In this document: one piece after another, positions 6,249-9,688 of the stretch
Layout: each line of letters opens with the position of its first letter
Position numbering within the stretch: the first letter of the stretch is position 1
Assembly: GCA_900752545.1 (NCBI GenBank)
Contig: CAADVS010000050.1
Span: 1 to 9,688 of the forward strand
Length of the DNA stretch: 9,688 nucleotides
Direction: 5' to 3'
Origin: an uncultured Collinsella sp.
GTDB taxonomy: Bacteria; Actinomycetota; Coriobacteriia; Coriobacteriales; Coriobacteriaceae
Translations under genes and position numbers: made by a program
Notes under the pieces: generated by a model
The model's database searches: none
Seen by the model: the letters and a program-made list of their open reading frames with translations, nothing else
What the model was told of the DNA's origin: nothing

Positions 6249-6587
6249 ATGGCGGGCAAGGGTCGTGCGAGCGTCAACGATATGAAGCGTGTCGAGGTGC
6301 TGGTGTTGATGGAGATCGACCGGCAAACCGAAGACAATGGCGGGCCGTATGGTTTCTCGCGCAAAACGCTTGCCGAGCGCGTGGGGGTTTCGCCGTATCG
6401 TGCCCGCGCCGCAATCGATCGCTTGGATTCCGAAGGCATGATTGATGTCGTCTCGCGTTATAGCGACGACGGCGGTCAGCTTGCAAATGGCATTTGCCTC
6501 ACCGAACATGGCAAGTGGTATCTTGAGGGCGTCCGTACCGGCATGCTCGTTCAAGAAATGCTCGAGGACGAGGTTGCTGATCGATAG
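6249..6587 (+). CDS. Small winged helix-turn-helix DNA-binding protein
   Basis: This 112-residue protein is not assigned to a named regulator. Residues 37-68 (starting SRKTLAERVGVSPYRARAAI) read as a helix-turn-helix: one helix, a turn at GVSP, then a recognition helix running into DRLDSEGMIDV. Residues 68-84 would form the wing, and LTEHGKWYL (84-92) begins the final helix, an arrangement like MarR- or GntR-type winged-helix domains. There is no ligand-binding, oligomerisation or membrane domain. GAGGAGG at 6237-6243 sits 5 bases before ATG 6249, which is preferred over an in-frame GTG at 6195 without such a site. A strong terminator follows, so it is probably monocistronic. It is likely a transcription factor; its targets are unknown. 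Confidence 0.8.
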   Translation: MAGKGRASVNDMKRVEVLVLMEIDRQTEDNGGPYGFSRKTLAERVGVSPYRARAAIDRLDSEGMIDVVSRYSDDGGQLANGICLTEHGKWYLEGVRTGMLVQEMLEDEVADR

Positions 6588-6612
6588 CAGCATGTAACCC
6601 TTGCCATAGCGA

Positions 6613-6644
6613 CGCCGCCTGGGAAACCGGGCGGCGTTTTGTTT
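6613..6644 (+). terminator. Intrinsic terminator of the winged-helix gene
   Basis: A 10-bp GC-rich stem (6613-6622 with 6627-6636, one T-G pair) is closed by a GAAA tetraloop of the GNRA class and followed by TTTTGTTT. It lies 25 bases after the stop and separates this gene from pyrG. Confidence 0.92.
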
Positions 6645-6678
6645 CAAGATTGAGAAATGCAATCGCACGCGAGAAAAA

Positions 6679-6710
6679 TTGCGAACGGTCCGCGGCGCGA
6701 GTATTACAAT
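6679..6710 (+). promoter_or_regulatory. Probable pyrG promoter
   Basis: TTGCGA (6679-6684) can serve as a -35. Two overlapping -10 candidates follow: TATTAC at 6702-6707 with a 17-base spacer, and the better match TACAAT at 6705-6710 with a 20-base spacer. Transcription would begin around 6714-6718. The position after a strong terminator and before pyrG supports a promoter here. Confidence 0.5.
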
Positions 6711-6724
6711 GAAGACCCGTAAGA

Positions 6725-6733
6725 TGTGGATAA
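6725..6733 (-). promoter_or_regulatory. Perfect DnaA box in the pyrG leader
   Basis: TGTGGATAA on the + strand is the exact complement of the consensus DnaA box TTATCCACA. It lies just downstream of the predicted pyrG transcription start and 32 bases before the ATG. It falls inside the loop of a possible leader hairpin, CCCGTA (6716-6721) with TACGGG (6742-6747). A single box is not an origin; regulation of pyrG-xerD by DnaA is possible but untested. Confidence 0.45.
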
Positions 6734-6765
6734 ACAACTTCTACGGGAAGCGCAGGTAACTCAAT

Positions 6766-8427
6766 ATGACCAAGCATGTGTTCGTAACCGGTGGCGTGGT
6801 TTCGTCCCTGGGCAAGGGTATTACCGCGGCCTCGCTGGGCCGTCTGCTCAAGTCGCGTGGCTACAAAGTAACGATGCAGAAGGCCGACCCGTATCTGAAC
6901 GTCGACCCCGGTACCATGAGCCCCTTCCAGCATGGTGAGGTCTTCGTTACCGAGGATGGTTACGAGTCCGACCTGGACCTGGGTCATTACGAGCGCTTTA
7001 TTGATGAGAACCTGACCCGCGATTCCAACTTTACGACCGGCGCCATCTATAAGAGCTTGATCGCCCGCGAGCGTCGCGGCGACTTTTTGGGCGGTACCGT
7101 GCAGGTGATTCCCCACGTCACCAATGCCATTAAGGACAAGTTCCGCCGCATTGAGGAGCAGACCGGCTCCGATGTAGTCATCACCGAGCTGGGCGGCACG
7201 ATCGGTGACATCGAGTCCCAACCGTTTGTCGAGGCCATCCGTCAGTACCGCAAGGAGGCCGGCCCCGAGAACGTCTGCTACATCCACGTGTCGCTCGTTC
7301 CCTATATCGCCGCCGCCCACGAGGTCAAGACCAAGCCCACGCAGCATTCCGTCAAGGAGCTCCGCAGCTTTGGCATCCAGCCCGATATCATCGTGCTGCG
7401 CTCCGACCACCATATCGATGACGCTATCCGCGGAAAGATCGCAAGCTTCTGCGACGTTGACACCGATTGTGTCTTTACCAACGAGGACTGCGCGAGCATT
7501 TACGATGTTCCGCAGCTGCTTGCCGAGCAGGACTTTGACCTGCGCATTTGCGAGCGCCTGGGTCTGGACCCGCGTGAGCGCGACATGAGCGAGTGGAACG
7601 AGTTCCTGCGCAAACAGAATCACGCCAACCATCACGCCGACAAGGTGAAGATTGCCGTCGTGGGTAAGTACACGCAGCTGCCCGATGCGTACCTGTCGGT
7701 TATCGAGGCCCTGCACCATGCGGGCGTCTTCTACGATCGCCATGTGGACGTCCAGCTGGTCGACGGCGAGAGCCTCGACGAGCAGAATGTCTCCGAGGTT
7801 TTGGGCGACGCCTCGGGCATCCTGGTCCCCGGCGGCTTTGGCAAGCGCGCCCTGGAGGGCAAGATCCTCGCGGCCGAGTTTGCCCGTGAGCACAAGATTC
7901 CGTATCTGGGCATTTGCCTGGGTATGCAGGTGGCCGTGTGCGAATTTGCGCGCAACGTCGTCGGCCTTGCCGGCGCCAGCTCCTCCGAGTTCGATCCGGA
8001 TGGCCCGTATAGTGTCATCGATCTGATGAGCTCGCAGGAGGACGTGACCGAGAAGGGCGGCACCATGCGCCTGGGCGCCTATCCGTGCAAGCTCGCCGCC
8101 GATACCCTCGCTCGCGAGGCATATGGCGAGGAGCTCGTCTACGAGCGTCACCGTCATCGCTTTGAGTTCAACAACGCCTTCCGCGACCAGCTCGAGGACG
8201 CCGGTTTGGTTATCTCGGGCCTGTCGCCCGACGAGCGCCTGGTCGAGATGGTCGAGCTGCCGCGCGACGTGCATCCGTGGTATGTGGCAACCCAGGCTCA
8301 TCCCGAGTTCAAGAGCCGCCCGACCAACCCGCAGCCGCTGTTCCGCGAGTTCGTGCGCGCTTCGATCGGCCAGCACGAGGGTGTCGACCGTCTGCAGGTG
8401 ACGCCCATGAACCTTGCTACGGACTAA
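6766..8427 (+). CDS. pyrG: CTP synthase (glutamine-hydrolysing)
   Basis: This 553-residue cytosolic enzyme makes CTP from UTP, ATP and glutamine, the last step of pyrimidine ribonucleotide synthesis. The N-terminal amidoligase domain has the P-loop GGVVSSLGKG (residues 9-18, Lys17), the nearly invariant KADPYLNVDPGTMSPFQHGE block, and ELGGTIGDIES with its metal-binding glutamate. A linker at about 265-295 leads to the class I glutamine amidotransferase domain. That domain has the oxyanion segment LVPGGFG, nucleophile Cys384 in GICLGMQ, and the His512-Glu514 pair in TQAHPEF. All catalytic residues are present and the length is typical. ATG 6766 gives the conserved MTKHVFVTGG start, though its ribosome-binding site (AGG at 6754-6756) is modest. 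xerD begins two bases after the stop. Confidence 0.98.
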   Translation: MTKHVFVTGGVVSSLGKGITAASLGRLLKSRGYKVTMQKADPYLNVDPGTMSPFQHGEVFVTEDGYESDLDLGHYERFIDENLTRDSNFTTGAIYKSLIARERRGDFLGGTVQVIPHVTNAIKDKFRRIEEQTGSDVVITELGGTIGDIESQPFVEAIRQYRKEAGPENVCYIHVSLVPYIAAAHEVKTKPTQHSVKELRSFGIQPDIIVLRSDHHIDDAIRGKIASFCDVDTDCVFTNEDCASIYDVPQLLAEQDFDLRICERLGLDPRERDMSEWNEFLRKQNHANHHADKVKIAVVGKYTQLPDAYLSVIEALHHAGVFYDRHVDVQLVDGESLDEQNVSEVLGDASGILVPGGFGKRALEGKILAAEFAREHKIPYLGICLGMQVAVCEFARNVVGLAGASSSEFDPDGPYSVIDLMSSQEDVTEKGGTMRLGAYPCKLAADTLAREAYGEELVYERHRHRFEFNNAFRDQLEDAGLVISGLSPDERLVEMVELPRDVHPWYVATQAHPEFKSRPTNPQPLFREFVRASIGQHEGVDRLQVTPMNLATD

Positions 8428-8429
8428 GG

Positions 8430-9371
8430 GTGCCGTCGAATAAGGAACATACCGAAGCTACTCCCTCGTCGCTCGCCGTGGCGGCGGGGGAGTATCTCGA
8501 TTACCTCGCGGTCGAGCGGGGTTTGGCGCGCAACACGATTGCGGCCTATCGTCGTGACCTGACGACGTACTGCGCCTATCTGGAGCGGGCGGGTATTGTG
8601 TCTTTTGAAGAGGTGACTCGTCAGGTCGTGGAGGGCTTTGTCGCCGACCGTCGCGATGGGGGCTATTCCGATGCCTCGGTGGAGCGTGCGCTTGCGGTCG
8701 TAAAGGGCCTGCATGCCTTTTTGGTGCGCGATGGGGCTGTGGCCCAAAATCCAACGACGGCGTTGCGCCTGCCTAAAAAGGCTGAGCGTTTGCCGGAGTA
8801 TCTATCGGTGGAGGATGTCTCGGCGCTGCTCGATCAAGACTTCCCCGAGGGCGAGATGGGCTTGCGCGACCATGCCATCTTGGAAGTGCTCTACGGATGC
8901 GGTTTGCGTGTGAGCGAGTTGGTGGGGCTCGATGTGGGCGATATCCATATCGACGATGGTTTTGTGCTCGTTCGCGGTAAGGGCTCAAAGGAACGCCTGT
9001 CCCCGCTGGTGGGAAGCGCGGCGCGAGCTCTGATGCTCTATGTAACTGAGGGGCGTTCTCGCTTGGCGGCCCATGCCCGCGGAACCGAGACCTCGGCGGT
9101 CTTTTTAAATAAGAACGGCCGCCGTCTGTCGCGCCAGGGCATCCATGCCATCTGTGAGCGCTACGGGCGCCAGGTGGGGCTGGTGGGACTCCATCCCCAC
9201 ACGCTGCGTCACTCCTTTGCTACCCATATGCTTGCGGGCGGCGCAGACCTCCGTGTGCTACAGGAGATCTTGGGACATGCCGATATATCGACCACGCAGG
9301 TCTACACGCATGTCGATCGTACGCAACTGACCGAGGTCTATCTGGCGGCGCACCCGCTGGCGCATCGTTAA
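8430..9371 (+). CDS. xerD: Site-specific tyrosine recombinase XerD
   Basis: This 313-residue DNA recombinase would, with a XerC partner encoded elsewhere, resolve chromosome dimers at dif. The N-terminal SAM-like core-binding domain spans about residues 20-105 (YLDYLAVERGLARNTIAAYRRDL). The catalytic domain contains Arg160 (GCGLRVSEL), Lys184 in GKGSKERL, His257 and Arg260 (HPHTLRHSFATHML), His283 (GHADISTTQ) and nucleophile Tyr292. Spacing tracks E. coli XerD (148, 172, 244, 247, 270, 279). The start is taken as GTG 8430, two bases after the pyrG stop, which implies translational coupling. GTG 8478 is an alternative that would remove 16 poorly conserved residues. XerD is preferred over XerC or an integrase because of the housekeeping context, but family assignment by eye is not absolute. 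A long hairpin with a T-run follows 33 bases after the stop. Confidence 0.93.
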   Translation: MPSNKEHTEATPSSLAVAAGEYLDYLAVERGLARNTIAAYRRDLTTYCAYLERAGIVSFEEVTRQVVEGFVADRRDGGYSDASVERALAVVKGLHAFLVRDGAVAQNPTTALRLPKKAERLPEYLSVEDVSALLDQDFPEGEMGLRDHAILEVLYGCGLRVSELVGLDVGDIHIDDGFVLVRGKGSKERLSPLVGSAARALMLYVTEGRSRLAAHARGTETSAVFLNKNGRRLSRQGIHAICERYGRQVGLVGLHPHTLRHSFATHMLAGGADLRVLQEILGHADISTTQVYTHVDRTQLTEVYLAAHPLAHR

Positions 9372-9404
9372 CTCATCGCTGACCTGCAAATTTATAGGTA
9401 TTTG

Positions 9405-9474
9405 GGGACGGGCCCCAGATTGCCGCGGCGTGCTTTTGCGCGCGCATGGGCAATCTGGGGCCCGTCCCATTTTT
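9405..9474. terminator. Long REP-like hairpin acting as probable xerD terminator
   Basis: Two perfect 20-bp arms (9405-9424, starting GGGACGGGCCCC; 9449-9468, ending GGGGCCCGTCCC) flank a 24-base centre. That centre can form a further GCGTGC/GCGCGC stem (9428-9433 with 9438-9443) closed by TTTT. ATTTTT at 9469-9474 follows, so on the + strand it qualifies as an intrinsic terminator after xerD. The arms are much longer than a terminator needs, which suggests a captured palindromic repeat. Confidence 0.75.
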
Positions 9475-9594
9475 CGCCACTTGGCATCGCGGTGGTGGGC
9501 CGCACGTGCCTTGGGTGGGGGAGTTTGGGGGCGATGTGAACGGCATATAAAGGGACGCAAAATCGCCTCAAGGTCAACTTGAAGGTTGAGGTTG

Positions 9595-9628
9595 AACGGC
9601 GGGGTGCCCGGGGTGCCACCCCGCCGTT
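9595..9628. repeat. Perfect 12-bp GC-rich hairpin
   Basis: AACGGCGGGGTG (9595-9606) pairs with CACCCCGCCGTT (9617-9628) around a 10-base loop. GGGGTGCC occurs twice (9601-9608 and 9610-9617), so the stem has a partial direct duplication. GCTGTAAACA follows without a T-tract. It could end transcripts poorly on the + strand or be a protein-binding palindrome. Confidence 0.55.
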
Positions 9629-9633
9629 GCTGT

Positions 9634-9653
9634 AAACACAACATATTGTGTTT
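9634..9653. promoter_or_regulatory. AT-rich dyad, operator-like
   Basis: AAACACAA (9634-9641) and TTGTGTTT (9646-9653) are perfect inverted 8-base arms separated by CATA. The size and spacing fit a dimeric regulator's operator. It abuts the SOS-box-like site at 9655. No known regulator consensus is recognised. Confidence 0.4.
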
Positions 9654-9687
9654 TCGAACATATGCTCGGGGGTGTTTTGCAACATAT
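9648..9687. repeat. Tandem 16-bp repeat, 24-bp period
   Basis: GTGTTTTCGAACATAT (9648-9663) recurs as GTGTTTTGCAACATAT (9672-9687), differing only by CG versus GC at the two central bases. The start-to-start distance is 24 bases. The first copy carries the left half of the SOS-box-like site; the second lacks the CGAAC motif. The repeat may continue beyond the edge. Confidence 0.55.
9655..9668. promoter_or_regulatory. LexA (SOS) box-like site
   Basis: CGAACATATGCTCG fits the Gram-positive/actinobacterial LexA consensus CGAAC-N4-GTTCG with one mismatch (C for T in the right half) and has the frequent ATAT centre. It lies in what looks like a promoter region for a gene outside the window. A site controlling lexA or a DNA-repair gene is plausible. 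Confidence 0.5.
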
Positions 9688-9688
9688 A

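Larger units (their letters stand above)
9475..9688. other. Non-coding right-edge region, likely upstream of a gene outside the window
   Basis: I find no supportable coding region here on either strand. The stretch 9480-9560 is G-rich with no clear element; CATATAAA at 9544-9551 resembles a -10 but lacks a good -35. Positions 9566-9591 hold several alternative short pairings around GTTGA/TCAAC words. After these come a GC-rich hairpin (9595-9628) and the operator-like sites at 9634-9688. The pattern suits the promoter region of a rightward gene just past the edge, but no start codon is visible. Confidence 0.5.

Noticed and set aside
6710..6720. Pyrimidine-type control of pyrG by reiterative transcription at a GGGC start
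   Set aside because: The predicted initial transcribed region reads GAAGACCCG, with no run of G at the start.
6499..8376. Very long open frame (625 codons) on the minus strand across pyrG
   Set aside because: It is exactly antisense to a gene with complete catalytic motifs and has low-complexity, non-family-like sequence. GC-biased third positions create such frames.
8277..8429. N-terminal extension of XerD into the pyrG 3' end
   Set aside because: The extra 51 residues overlap pyrG codons, look like a frame shadow, and exceed the usual XerD length.
9672..9688. Second SOS box in the right-hand repeat copy
   Set aside because: The CG to GC change destroys the CGAAC half-site and the next visible base after ATAT is A, not G; the window then ends.
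9648..9688. Start of a CRISPR or iteron array at the right edge
   Set aside because: Only two imperfect copies are visible with an 8-base gap between them, too short for CRISPR spacers and too few for an iteron array.

Overview
The window looks like a GC-rich chromosome segment from an anaerobic gut actinobacterium of the Coriobacteriia, most likely Collinsella or a close relative. This rests on an arginine deiminase catabolic block, a DUF1846/UPF0371 protein, GC-biased codons, and pyrG closely followed by xerD. It is a judgement from recalled protein families and gene content; no database search was possible. All seven genes lie on the + strand. I see no tRNA, rRNA, CRISPR array, insertion sequence or phage gene.

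Layout. (1) Positions 1-3977 form an arginine fermentation module: arginine deiminase (arcA), catabolic-type ornithine carbamoyltransferase (arcB) and a YfcC/DcuC-superfamily carrier that is probably the arginine/ornithine exchanger (arcD-like). Together they would import arginine, split it to citrulline and ammonia, convert citrulline to ornithine and carbamoyl phosphate, and export ornithine. The ATP-yielding step, carbamate kinase (arcC), is not in the window. Each junction between these genes carries stem-loops. (2) Positions 3978-4510 are a 533-base gap packed with inverted repeats: competing hairpins, a 12-bp hairpin, a strong intrinsic terminator inside a wider inverted repeat, and an uninterrupted 26-bp stem that looks like a REP- or MITE-type element. 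(3) Positions 4511-5992 encode a DUF1846 protein with its own TATAAT box and a textbook terminator. (4) Positions 6249-6587 encode a small orphan winged-helix DNA-binding protein, also with its own terminator. (5) Positions 6766-9371 hold pyrG (CTP synthase) and xerD (tyrosine recombinase for chromosome dimer resolution). They are two bases apart and probably co-transcribed. The pyrG leader contains a perfect DnaA box. (6) Positions 9372-9688 are non-coding: a long REP-like hairpin that probably also terminates xerD, a second GC-rich hairpin, and at the edge a LexA/SOS-box-like site within a tandem 16-bp repeat, probably the control region of a gene just outside.

The coding content is ordinary housekeeping and catabolism. 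The unusual material is the dense palindromic DNA in the gaps at 3978-4486 and 9372-9688, and the regulatory-looking sites before pyrG and at the right edge. I did not find a clear undescribed multi-gene system.
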